This document shows positions 15,960 through 24,174 of a stretch of DNA of 64,000 nt, piece after piece; position 1 is the stretch's first letter; every line of letters begins with the position of its first letter. Made by a program: the position numbers and the translations under genes. This DNA is from an uncultured Rhodospirillales bacterium (GTDB taxonomy: Bacteria > Pseudomonadota > Alphaproteobacteria > ATCC43930 > CGMCC-115725): assembly GCA_903822185.1 (NCBI GenBank), contig CAIJOA010000026.1, forward strand, positions 1 to 64,000, given 5' to 3'. Below the pieces are notes generated by a model. That model worked only from the letters and a program-made list of their open reading frames with translations, ran no database searches and was not told where the DNA came from.

Positions 15960-16027
15960 CCCCCTCACCCTCCCGCTGACGCGGGTCCCTCCCTCTCCCC
16001 GCCGGGGAGAGGGTTGGGGTGAGGGGG
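15960..16027. repeat. palindromic repeat, copy 4
   Basis: Full-length copy in the opposite orientation to copy 1: CCCCCTCACCCTCCCGCTGA then GCGGGTCCCTCCCTCTCCCC and GCCGGGGAGAGGG, ending TTGGGGTGAGGGGG. It lies between the convergent pmbA and lipid kinase genes, touching the stop of the latter. Confidence 0.9.
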
Positions 16028-16028
16028 T

Positions 16029-16931
16029 TCACGCGATGATCTGCAACGGCTTCGCAGATAAACCAATACTGACGGGCAGATAGGCCCGGATATCGCCGTC
16101 GATCTGTACAGGCACTGTCTTCGGCCCATCGATGACGATCCGTTCCGCCGTATGCCATTCGACATCGGCTTGATGCCGCAGCCGGCCGGTCACCATTGCC
16201 GTCATATAGCGTAATGCCGCGAAGCGCGAAGCGCCGGGAAACAGCACCGCATGCAGCATCGGCTCGTCGAGCCGCGCTGACGGCGCCAGCACGAAACGCC
16301 CGCCATAGAAATGCGCACGCGCGACAACCAAAGCCGCAGGCGTTTTATCAACCTCGCCGATACGCGTGGTGAAGCCGCGCGGCGCACGACGCACCAACTG
16401 CTTCAGGCTCTCGATGACATAGGCGCTTTTGCCGAGCCGCTTTTTCCAGCGCAGATCGATATTGGCGACGACCTCGGCATCGAAGCCGATCCCAGCCATC
16501 AGCAAGAAACGCCACGGCTCAGCCATGCCCTTGGCCATGATCTCACCGGGCCAGACCGGACGTGCCGGCGCGAAGGCCGCGATCTGCGCCAGGGCATCGA
16601 TGTCGGAGGGTAGATTGAGTTCTTGCGCCAGCACGTTGGCGGTGCCGAGCGGCAGCAGCGCCAGCGGCAGCGCCCCCTGCATCAGTCCGTTGACCGCCTC
16701 ATTGATCGTGCCGTCACCGCCGGCCACGGCCACCGCATCGAACAGCGCCGGGTCGGCTTGGCGGGCAAGTTCCTGAGCATGGAGCGGCGCCTGGGTTTCG
16801 GCGAGCGTGACCTGCGCCCCGCGTTGAGCCAGCGCGCCGCGCCAGCGTTCCAACTTGTCGTGCGCGCGCCGTCCGGCGGTTGGGTTGTAGATCAGCAAGA
16901 GCCGGCGTGCCGGCCCGTCCACCGAATTCAT
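16029..16931 (-). CDS. diacylglycerol/lipid kinase family protein (YegS-like)
   Basis: 300 residues with a DAGK catalytic domain: LLLIYNPTAGRRAHDK at residues ~10-25, the nucleotide-binding VAVAGGDGTINEAVNGL (~65-81) and LPLGTANVLAQEL, all characteristic. The C-terminal half is the beta-sandwich of YegS-type kinases (AGIGFDAEVVANIDLRWKKR). It transfers phosphate from ATP to a lipid (diacylglycerol, sphingosine or phosphatidylglycerol types); the exact substrate is unknown. The gene is divergent from the msbA operon with ~200 bp between. The start context is weak. Overall family is clear. Confidence 0.9.
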   Translation of the reverse strand: MNSVDGPARRLLLIYNPTAGRRAHDKLERWRGALAQRGAQVTLAETQAPLHAQELARQADPALFDAVAVAGGDGTINEAVNGLMQGALPLALLPLGTANVLAQELNLPSDIDALAQIAAFAPARPVWPGEIMAKGMAEPWRFLLMAGIGFDAEVVANIDLRWKKRLGKSAYVIESLKQLVRRAPRGFTTRIGEVDKTPAALVVARAHFYGGRFVLAPSARLDEPMLHAVLFPGASRFAALRYMTAMVTGRLRHQADVEWHTAERIVIDGPKTVPVQIDGDIRAYLPVSIGLSAKPLQIIA

Positions 16932-17139
16932 AAGGCTCCCGCTGCGTTTCCCCGAACGGTCATTCCCTTATCCGAAAGCCGTGAAAGCCGCTACCGCGAC
17001 AAATTCACAATCCGCCGTTTTTGGAAAATCTATTGCAAAACAGATGCTTGGCGGATAATTACGCATCCCGCCCAAGGCGTTCCGCCATGCTATGATGGCG
17101 GCCGATCCGTGATCCCCAACCCTGGGACGTAGCCCGACC

Positions 17140-18960
17140 TTGAGCGCCGACACCAAGACCAAGCCCCACGTCGAATTCAGCCACGAGACCGGCCCGCTGC
17201 TCCGCCGGCTCGTCGGGGAATTCCTGCGCCCGCATATGGGCAAGATGGCGCTGGCCTTCCTCGCCATGGGATTGGTCGCCGCCTCGACGGCCGCCAATGC
17301 CTGGCTAATGCAGCCGCTGATGGACAAGGTCTTCGTCGAACGCGACCAGAACCTGCTGCTGATGATTCCGATCGGCATCATCATCCTGGCCGTCGTCAAA
17401 GGCTTCGCCGGCTATGGCCAGTCGGTCTGGATGACCACGGTCGGGCAGCGCATCGTTGCCGACATTCAGTTGAAGCTGTTCGCGCGACTGATGCGCGCCG
17501 ATATCGCCTTCTTCCACGCCAACCCGACCGGCACGCTGATCACCCGCTTCACCAACGATGCGGGCATGCTGCGCGCCTGCGCGACAACCGTGCTCGCGGG
17601 ACTCGGCAAGGAGGCGGTCACCGCTGTCTTCCTCGTCGCGTTGATGTTCTATCAGGATTGGCTGCTGGCGATCATCGCCTTCGTCGCCTTCCCCGTCGCA
17701 CTGCGACCGATGCAGCGTATCGGCAAGCGCATGCGCCGCGTCTCCGCCAACACCCAGGTCGAGACCGGGCAGTTCATTACGATCCTCAATCAGACCTTCC
17801 AGGGCGCACGCTATGTGAAAGCCTATGGCATGGAGGATTACGAACAAGGCCGCGTCGCGCGCATCATCGAAAGCCTCTATCGCCTCGTCGAGAAAGCCCA
17901 GCGCGCGCGGTCGATTTCGTCGCCGTTGATGGAAAGCCTGGGCGGCATCGCCATCGCCTTGGTCATTCTCTATGGCGGCCATCAGGTCTTGGTCGGCGGT
18001 CGTACGCCAGGCGCGTTCTTCTCGTTCATCACCGCCTTGCTGCTGGCCTATCAGCCGTTGAAGACGCTGGCCAATCTCAATGCCAACCTGCAGGAAGGCC
18101 TTGCCGCGGCGCAGCGTCTTTTCACCGTGCTCGACATCGAACCGGCGATCCGCGACAGCGCCGACGCAAAGCCGCTGGCCATCAATCGCGGCGCCGTGCA
18201 TTTCGATAAGGTGCAATTCTCGTACGGCGAAGGCATCGCCGCCTTGAAGGACGTGACGATCGACGTTCCCGCCGGCAAGACGGTCGCGTTGGTCGGCGCA
18301 TCGGGCGCGGGCAAATCGACGATCATGAATTTGATCCCGCGTTTTTATGACATCGACGCCGGCGCGGTGACGATTGACGGCCAGGATGTGCGTAACCTGA
18401 CGCTCGCGTCCTTGCGCGGCGCGATCGGGTTGGTCAGCCAGGAAGTCAGCCTCTTCGACGACACCGTGCGCGGCAACATCGCCTATGGCCGCTTCGGCGC
18501 CAGCGATGCCGAGATCGAAGCCGCTGCCAAAGCCGCCGCCGCGCATGATTTCATCTGCGCCCTTCCGCAAGGCTATGACACTTTCGTCGGCGAACAGGGC
18601 GTCAAACTATCCGGCGGCCAACGCCAGCGTCTGTCGATCGCGCGCGCGATGCTGAAGAACGCCCCGATCCTGCTGCTGGATGAAGCGACCTCGGCGCTCG
18701 ACACCGAATCCGAGCGCCAGGTTCAGACCGCGCTCAAGACCCTGATGGAAGGCCGCACCACGCTGGTCATCGCCCATCGCCTGTCCACCGTGCAGGAAGC
18801 CGACATCATCTATGTCATCGATGATGGCCGCATCGTCGAGCAAGGCACCCACGCCGAATTGATTCGTCGCGACGGCACCTATGCGCGGCTGCACGCGCTG
18901 CAGTTCGTCGGCGACGAACGGCGCGTGCCGGCGGACGACGAGGCGCGGGTGCAGGCCTGA
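17140..18960 (+). CDS. msbA: lipid A export ABC transporter MsbA (permease-ATPase)
   Basis: A 606-residue half transporter that flips lipid A-core across the inner membrane. Six TM helices lie in residues ~35-325. The nucleotide-binding domain has Walker A GASGAGKS (residues 386-393), Q-loop SQEVSLFDD, signature LSGGQRQR, Walker B ILLLDEATSALD and the switch IAHRLST. First of five tightly spaced LPS genes, which makes MsbA more likely than a generic exporter. Start is TTG at 17140 with GGGA about 11 nt before it; the next ATG (MGKMALAFL, ~residue 34) would remove the cytoplasmic N-terminus. Confidence 0.93.
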   Translation: MSADTKTKPHVEFSHETGPLLRRLVGEFLRPHMGKMALAFLAMGLVAASTAANAWLMQPLMDKVFVERDQNLLLMIPIGIIILAVVKGFAGYGQSVWMTTVGQRIVADIQLKLFARLMRADIAFFHANPTGTLITRFTNDAGMLRACATTVLAGLGKEAVTAVFLVALMFYQDWLLAIIAFVAFPVALRPMQRIGKRMRRVSANTQVETGQFITILNQTFQGARYVKAYGMEDYEQGRVARIIESLYRLVEKAQRARSISSPLMESLGGIAIALVILYGGHQVLVGGRTPGAFFSFITALLLAYQPLKTLANLNANLQEGLAAAQRLFTVLDIEPAIRDSADAKPLAINRGAVHFDKVQFSYGEGIAALKDVTIDVPAGKTVALVGASGAGKSTIMNLIPRFYDIDAGAVTIDGQDVRNLTLASLRGAIGLVSQEVSLFDDTVRGNIAYGRFGASDAEIEAAAKAAAAHDFICALPQGYDTFVGEQGVKLSGGQRQRLSIARAMLKNAPILLLDEATSALDTESERQVQTALKTLMEGRTTLVIAHRLSTVQEADIIYVIDDGRIVEQGTHAELIRRDGTYARLHALQFVGDERRVPADDEARVQA

Positions 18961-18964
18961 CCGC

Positions 18965-19708
18965 ATGGCTTTTCTCAAGCGCGCTTTGCGCAGCGATCCG
19001 GGCATGCGTCTGCTCTGCTGGTTGGTCCAGGCCTATGTCCGGCTGGTCTATCGCAGCGGGCGCTGGATCGTCGAAGGCGAAGACTTCGCCCGCACCATCC
19101 GCGCCCAGGGCGGCGCCTTCATCCTCGCCTTCTGGCATGGACGACTGCTGATGATGCCGATGGCGTGGCAGGGTCTCGCCCCGATGCACATGTTGATCTC
19201 GGGTCATGCCGATGGCCGGTTGATCGCCGGCGCGGTGCGTTATTTCGGCATCGATTCGGTCGCGGGATCATCCAACCAAGGCGGCACCGCCGCGTTGCGC
19301 GGCATGGTGCGCTGGCTGAAAGCCGGTGACTGCGTCGGCATCACCCCCGACGGTCCCGATGGTCCGGCGATGTGCGCCAGCGTCGGCATCGCCGCAGTCG
19401 CACGCCTAGCCGGTGTCCCGATCGTGCCCTTGGCCTACGCGACGCGCCGGCGCCGTATCCTCGGCAGTTGGGATCGCTTTCATCTGCCCGCACCGTTCAG
19501 CCGCGGCATCTTTATCTGGGGCGAACCGATTTTGGTGCCCGCCGATCTCGACGAGGCAGGGCTTGAAGCAAGCCGCGCCGCGATCGAGCAAGGTCTCAAC
19601 AAGATCACCGCCGAGGCCGATCGCCGCATGGGCCGCGATGCGGTGAGCCCCGGCACGCTGGACCGTATAACGCTGCGTGATCAACGCCGCGCGGCGCGTG
19701 CTCGATGA
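18965..19708 (+). CDS. lysophospholipid acyltransferase family protein (DUF374)
   Basis: 247 residues starting MAFLKRALRSDPGMRLLCWL 4 nt after msbA. Conserved DUF374 features are FILAFWHGRLLMMPMAW (His of the acyltransferase site), SGHADGRLIAGAVRYFG, SSNQGGTAALRGM and GITPDGPDGP. DUF374 proteins always seem to neighbour waaA/lpxK in alphaproteobacteria and probably take part in lipid A acylation or transport; the exact reaction is not established. Its 3' end overlaps waaA (ATGA), so the genes are coupled. One N-terminal hydrophobic segment suggests membrane association. Confidence 0.88.
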   Translation: MAFLKRALRSDPGMRLLCWLVQAYVRLVYRSGRWIVEGEDFARTIRAQGGAFILAFWHGRLLMMPMAWQGLAPMHMLISGHADGRLIAGAVRYFGIDSVAGSSNQGGTAALRGMVRWLKAGDCVGITPDGPDGPAMCASVGIAAVARLAGVPIVPLAYATRRRRILGSWDRFHLPAPFSRGIFIWGEPILVPADLDEAGLEASRAAIEQGLNKITAEADRRMGRDAVSPGTLDRITLRDQRRAARAR

Positions 19709-20997
19709 ATTTATTATCGCTCTATCGCGCCGCGACGACGGCCCTCGGCCCGGTGGTTGCGCTGTATCTCGCGCATCGCATGTCGCGCGGCAAAGAAGAT
19801 CGCGAACGTTTTGCCGAACGCCAGGGTTACCCCGGGCGCGCCCGGCCACCAGGACCGTTGTTATGGGTTCATGCCGCGAGCAACGGCGAAGCGGTGTCGA
19901 TGCTGTCGCTGATCGACCGTTTGCTGGTCGAGCGGCCGACGCTGTCGGTGTTGATCACGACGGGGACCGTTACCTCCGCGCGTCTTCTCGAGCATCGCCT
20001 GCCCGCCGATCGCGCCTGGCATCAATATGTCCCGGTTGATCGGTCCGCTTATGTGCGCCGCTTCCTCGATCATTGGAAACCCGACTTGGCCCTTTGGATC
20101 GAATCGGAGCTTTGGCCCAATCTCGTCGCGCAAACCGATCGCGCGGGTATTCCGCTGTTGCTGCTCAACGGGCGCATGTCGTTGCGCTCGTTTCAAGGCT
20201 GGCAGCGTTTCCCGAGTTTGATAGGACCGCTGCTCGCCTGTTTCGAACTCTGCCTCGCGCAGGACGATGCCCAGGCCGAACGTCTGCGGCGCCTTGGTGC
20301 AGCCGGTGCGAGTTCTGTAGGCGATTTGAAAACCGCGGCGGCGCCTTTGCCGGTCGATGATAGCGAATTGGCGCGCATCGCCGCGCATGCCGCCGACCGG
20401 CCGCTATGGCTTGCCGCCAGCACCCATCAGGGCGAGGAAGAAGCCGCTGCGGATGCGCATCGCGCGCTGATGCGCGAGCGGCCCGGCCTTCTCACCATCA
20501 TCGCGCCGCGACACCCGGTCCGTGCCGACGCCATCGCCGCGATGCTGACAGCGCGCGGCCTTAACGTTGCGCGGCGTTCGGGCGGCGAGCCGCTCGATTC
20601 ATCAACCGATATCTATCTCGCCGACACGCTCGGCGAACTCGGCTTGTTCTATCGATTGGCCGGCATCGCTTTCGTCGGCGGCTCGCTGACGCCGATGGGC
20701 GGACACAATCCGCTGGAAGCCGCCTTGCTCGATTGCGCGATCCTGCACGGACCCGACATGAGCAATTGCGCCGCCATGTCCGAAAGCCTCGCCACCGCCG
20801 GCGCAACCATCGCCATCAACAATGCCGCTGAACTCGCCGCCGCGATCCGTCGCCTGCTCAACGATCCGGTCGAGCGCGCGGCGCGCGCCGCGGCGGCAGC
20901 CGGTGTTGCCGCCGATAATCGCGCCGTGCTCGATGCGGTTTTGACGCGCATCGCGCCGTGGCTCGATCGCTTGGCCGGTCATGCCGCACGCGCCTGA
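19705..20997 (+). CDS. waaA: 3-deoxy-D-manno-octulosonic acid (Kdo) transferase
   Basis: A GT-B glycosyltransferase (430 aa) that adds Kdo to lipid IVA at the inner membrane, using CMP-Kdo. An N-terminal membrane-proximal helix (LLSLYRAATTALGPVVALYL) is followed by the donor-independent domain with LLWVHAASNGEAVSM, whose Glu matches the catalytic residue of KdtA. C-terminal motifs are IIAPRHPVRAD, YLADTLGELGLFYRLAGIAF and GGSLTPMGGHNPLEAA. It overlaps DUF374 upstream by 4 bp and lpxK downstream by 17 bp. Length is normal. Confidence 0.96.
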   Translation: MNLLSLYRAATTALGPVVALYLAHRMSRGKEDRERFAERQGYPGRARPPGPLLWVHAASNGEAVSMLSLIDRLLVERPTLSVLITTGTVTSARLLEHRLPADRAWHQYVPVDRSAYVRRFLDHWKPDLALWIESELWPNLVAQTDRAGIPLLLLNGRMSLRSFQGWQRFPSLIGPLLACFELCLAQDDAQAERLRRLGAAGASSVGDLKTAAAPLPVDDSELARIAAHAADRPLWLAASTHQGEEEAAADAHRALMRERPGLLTIIAPRHPVRADAIAAMLTARGLNVARRSGGEPLDSSTDIYLADTLGELGLFYRLAGIAFVGGSLTPMGGHNPLEAALLDCAILHGPDMSNCAAMSESLATAGATIAINNAAELAAAIRRLLNDPVERAARAAAAAGVAADNRAVLDAVLTRIAPWLDRLAGHAARA

Positions 20998-21952
20998 TTT
21001 CTGGAAGCGGAAAGGACTCGTTTCCGATCTGCTGTTGCCGTTCGGATGGGCCTATGCCGGGATCGGCATTGCGCGGCGTGAATTCGCCCAACCGCATCGC
21101 GTCTCGGTGCCGGTAATCTGCATCGGCAATCTGGTGGCCGGCGGCGCGGGCAAGACGCCTGTCGCCCTCAGCCTCGCCAAGATGCTCACCGACGCCGGCA
21201 TGAAACCGCACATCCTCAGCCGTGGTTATGGCGGCAGCCTCAAAGGTCCGGTGCGCGTCGATCTCGACCGGCACGACGCCGACGACACCGGCGACGAGCC
21301 GTTGCTGCTGGCCCAGGCTGCACCGGTTTGGATCGGCGCAAACCGGGTTACCTCGGCCTTGGCTGCGATCGATCATGGCGCGGACATCCTGCTGCTCGAT
21401 GACGGCTTTCAGAATCCGTCGCTGCATAAAGACATCGCGTTAATCGTGATCGACGGCGGTTATGGCATCGGCAATGGCCGCGTCATGCCGGCCGGCCCGT
21501 TGCGCGAGCCGGTCGAGGAAGCACTGATGCGCGCCACCGCTGTCGTGATGATGGGCGACGATCCAAACCGTTCCGCGCCGCGCGACAAGCCGATGCTGCG
21601 TGCGCGTCTGGCGCCACGCGACGCGGTTGAACTCAAAGGCCAGCGCGTCGTCGCCTTTGCCGGCATCGGCCGGCCGGGGAAGTTCTTTGCCACGATGCGC
21701 GAGATCGGCAGCGACGTCGTCGCGACGCATGAGTTCCCTGATCATCACGCCTATGGCGACGCCGAATTGGCGAAGCTAGGCGTCGAAGCTCATGCCGTGG
21801 ATGCCATGCTGGTCACGACCGAAAAAGATTGGGTGCGACTACCGCCGTCATGGCGCAACCGGGTGCGCGCCGTGAAAGTCGAAGTCGAATGGCAGGACCT
21901 GACAGCATTGAGAGCTTTGCTCGCGCCGGTGACAGGGGGCCGTCTTGGCTAA
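20981..21952 (+). CDS. lpxK: tetraacyldisaccharide 4'-kinase
   Basis: 323 residues. LpxK phosphorylates the 4' position of the lipid A disaccharide with ATP at the inner membrane face. P-loop CIGNLVAGGAGKTPVALSLA (~residues 47-66) and the downstream SRGYGGSLKGPVRVD, GDEPLLLA and LLLDDGFQNPSLHKD are diagnostic. The start overlaps waaA by 17 bp and the stop overlaps the acyltransferase gene by 8 bp. A hydrophobic N-terminal stretch (LVSDLLLPFGWAYAGIGIA) matches the family's membrane helix. Confidence 0.96.
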   Translation: MPHAPDFWKRKGLVSDLLLPFGWAYAGIGIARREFAQPHRVSVPVICIGNLVAGGAGKTPVALSLAKMLTDAGMKPHILSRGYGGSLKGPVRVDLDRHDADDTGDEPLLLAQAAPVWIGANRVTSALAAIDHGADILLLDDGFQNPSLHKDIALIVIDGGYGIGNGRVMPAGPLREPVEEALMRATAVVMMGDDPNRSAPRDKPMLRARLAPRDAVELKGQRVVAFAGIGRPGKFFATMREIGSDVVATHEFPDHHAYGDAELAKLGVEAHAVDAMLVTTEKDWVRLPPSWRNRVRAVKVEVEWQDLTALRALLAPVTGGRLG

Positions 21953-22829
21953 AAAACGGCTGTCGTTATCGAACTATGTCGAAGGCGTCGGTGCGGTCGT
22001 CCTCTATTTTCTTTTCCGCGCCATGCCGGTCGATGTCGCTTCGGCGATCGGTGGCTTCCTTGCCCGAATGTTCGGCCCGATGCTGGGCATCACCAAGCGT
22101 GGACGCGAGAATCTACGCCGCGCTTTGCCCGAATTAAGCGCCGAACAGCATGAGCGCATCCTGCGCGATATGTGGGACAATCTGGGCCGCGTCGTCGCCG
22201 AATATCCGCATCTCAACAAGTTCCGCTTGTTCGAAAAGAATGGCCGTATCGAAGGGCTCGACGGCGGCAACATCCTCACCAACCACGATCCGACGAAACG
22301 CTACATCTTCTTTTCCGGCCATTGCGGCAATTGGGAAATCGGCATGCGTACCGCATCGCAAGTCGGCTTCCAAGTCGTCGGCGTCTATCGCGCGCCGAAC
22401 AATCCGATCGTCGATCGCCTGATGATCTGGGCGCGCGGGAGCGAAAGCGGCGAGCTTGTCCCGAAAGGCGACATCGCCGCGCGACGTGCCTTTGGCGCGG
22501 TGCGCGAGGGCAAGTCGCTCTGCATGCTGGTCGATCAGAAAATGAACGACGGCATCCCGGTGCCGTTCTTCGGCCGCGACGCGATGACCGCCCCGGCGCT
22601 GGCCGTGCTGGCGCTGCGCTACGATTGCGAGGTCGTGCCGATCCGCATGGTGCGGCTCAAAGGCGCGTATTTCCGCATGGAATCGGAGCCGCCTTTGGCG
22701 TTGCCCAAGACCGGCAACAACGAAGCCGACCGGCTCGCGCTGATGACGAAATGCAACCGCGTTCTCGAACGTTGGATTCGCCAATATCCAGCGCAGTGGT
22801 TGTGGGTCCATCGTCGCTGGCCGGATTGA
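21945..22829 (+). CDS. lpxL: lipid A biosynthesis late acyltransferase (LpxL/HtrB family)
   Basis: 294 residues, start TTG (LAKKRLSLSNYVEG) overlapping lpxK by 8 bp, with CAGGGGG ahead of it. One N-terminal membrane helix (AVVLYFLFRAMPVDVAS) precedes the LABLAT domain. The catalytic H-x4-E motif is in FSGHCGNWEIGM (~residues 125-136), followed by FGAVREGKSLCMLVDQKMND. It adds a secondary acyl chain to lipid A from acyl-ACP. LpxL versus LpxM cannot be decided from sequence reading. It is the last gene of the msbA operon; a double hairpin follows. Confidence 0.92.
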   Translation: MAKKRLSLSNYVEGVGAVVLYFLFRAMPVDVASAIGGFLARMFGPMLGITKRGRENLRRALPELSAEQHERILRDMWDNLGRVVAEYPHLNKFRLFEKNGRIEGLDGGNILTNHDPTKRYIFFSGHCGNWEIGMRTASQVGFQVVGVYRAPNNPIVDRLMIWARGSESGELVPKGDIAARRAFGAVREGKSLCMLVDQKMNDGIPVPFFGRDAMTAPALAVLALRYDCEVVPIRMVRLKGAYFRMESEPPLALPKTGNNEADRLALMTKCNRVLERWIRQYPAQWLWVHRRWPD

Positions 22830-22855
22830 CGACACTCTATCGAGTCAAAATATTT

Positions 22856-22937
22856 GTCGTCACCCCCGCGAAAGCGGGGGTCCATGCAGGCAACATATCT
22901 GTTGAATGATGGATTCCCGCTTTCGCGGGAATAACGA
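22856..22937. repeat. paired-hairpin intergenic repeat (likely bidirectional terminator)
   Basis: Two 7-bp stems with tetraloops: CCCCCGC-GAAA-GCGGGGG at 22863-22880 and TTCCCGC-TTTC-GCGGGAA at 22914-22931, joined by ~33 nt including TCCATGCAGG. This matches the widespread two-hairpin repeats of proteobacteria. It sits between convergent lpxL and the flavin oxidoreductase gene. Confidence 0.85.
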
Positions 22938-22947
22938 GTAAATAAAA

Positions 22948-23985
22948 TCAGTCCGCGGGATTAAGTCCGGCAAGACGTGGCGCAACCTCGGTCATGAAAC
23001 GGGTCATCGAGCGGGCGCGCTGCTCGTTGGTGCCCCAGTCCTTGCCCGCCAGAATCAGCAGCGTGCCGAAGCCACCCAGTTCGTCGTAGAAATCCTTGAG
23101 CTGCTTATAGACGCGTTCCGGATCGCCGCAAACGAAGGCGCCACGATCGATCAGATCGGCGACGGTGATGTCGTTACGGGTGCCGTTCGGCGGAATATAA
23201 GCATCGAGCCGGCGGCTGGCATGGATCGGCACCAGATCGATATCGGCGAGATCGCGCTTCGCCTCGGCGACGGAATCGCAGACATAGATGAGGCGGCAAA
23301 CGCGCATGCGGCTGCGCCGCGGCGGATCGACCGAGTTGGAATAGCCCAGATAGGTGTTGATCATCGTGTTGATCTGGTCGGCCGGATTCGACCAGTTGAG
23401 CAACGGGTAGAAACCCTTTTCCGCCGCGAGTTCCAGCGTCGTGTCGGTGCGCGAACAAGCGATCGCAACTTCAGGACGCGGCTGGGTAAACGGCTTGGGA
23501 ATAATCTTCCAGTTCTTGCCTTGCCAGACCTGGCCGTTGAAATCGAACGGTTCGGGTTCGGTCCAGGCCTTCAAAATGATCTCGACCGCTTCGCGCATCA
23601 TCACGCGCTGCGGCGCCGGCAGGGGACCACGCTGGCCGCCGCCATCGCCGATACCAAGACCGAAGCCCGCCATGTAGCGGCCATTGGTCAGGTGATCGCA
23701 GACCGCCACATCGGTCGCGACCTGCATCGGATGGAAGTACGGCAGCGGACGGATGCCCGGCCCCATCTTGATCTGTTTGGTCAGGGCTGCTGCCTTGCAG
23801 ATGAAGGGATCGGCATTCGGTAATTGATCGGGCGCGTGGAAGGTGACGAAGACGCCGTGCTCACTGATCCAGGCTTCATGCACGCCGAGGCTGTCGGCGA
23901 GAATGATCTCGTCGAGATCTTCCTGATAGCTGGTCGTGGCAAGCGCGTTGCGGCGTTGTCCGTTCGAGAACAGTCCGAACTTCAT
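22948..23985 (-). CDS. LLM-class flavin-dependent oxidoreductase (luciferase-like)
   Basis: 345 residues with a luciferase-type TIM barrel: N-terminal MKFGLFSNGQ, EAWISEHGVFVTFHAPD (~residues 37-53), the central VCDHLTNGRYMAGFGLGIGD and the C-terminal FVCGDPERVYKQLKDF. Such enzymes use reduced FMN or F420 for monooxygenation; substrate and cofactor are not deducible. It is a single gene separated by 189 bp from the xseA fusion upstream and convergent with the lipid A operon. SD and start context are ordinary. Confidence 0.88.
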   Translation of the reverse strand: MKFGLFSNGQRRNALATTSYQEDLDEIILADSLGVHEAWISEHGVFVTFHAPDQLPNADPFICKAAALTKQIKMGPGIRPLPYFHPMQVATDVAVCDHLTNGRYMAGFGLGIGDGGGQRGPLPAPQRVMMREAVEIILKAWTEPEPFDFNGQVWQGKNWKIIPKPFTQPRPEVAIACSRTDTTLELAAEKGFYPLLNWSNPADQINTMINTYLGYSNSVDPPRRSRMRVCRLIYVCDSVAEAKRDLADIDLVPIHASRRLDAYIPPNGTRNDITVADLIDRGAFVCGDPERVYKQLKDFYDELGGFGTLLILAGKDWGTNEQRARSMTRFMTEVAPRLAGLNPAD

Positions 23986-24174
23986 CGTCTTTCCTTATCG
24001 ATCAAACGCGCCGGCGACTTCAATGAAGCGTTGCGTCGCGTTGTTTCCCCCCACCGCCGCCCGAACGGGCAAAGCGGCCTTTCAAAATCTCTACGCTTTC
24101 GAGACGAAGGGATCAAGCTTAACCGCGCGGCACAAGGGTTTCCGCACCGATCCGGGGCGAGCGTGACCGTAAGT

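Noticed and set aside
14622-15968. 448-codon frame antisense to pmbA
   Set aside because: Same shadow effect. pmbA has a full set of family motifs and this frame has none.
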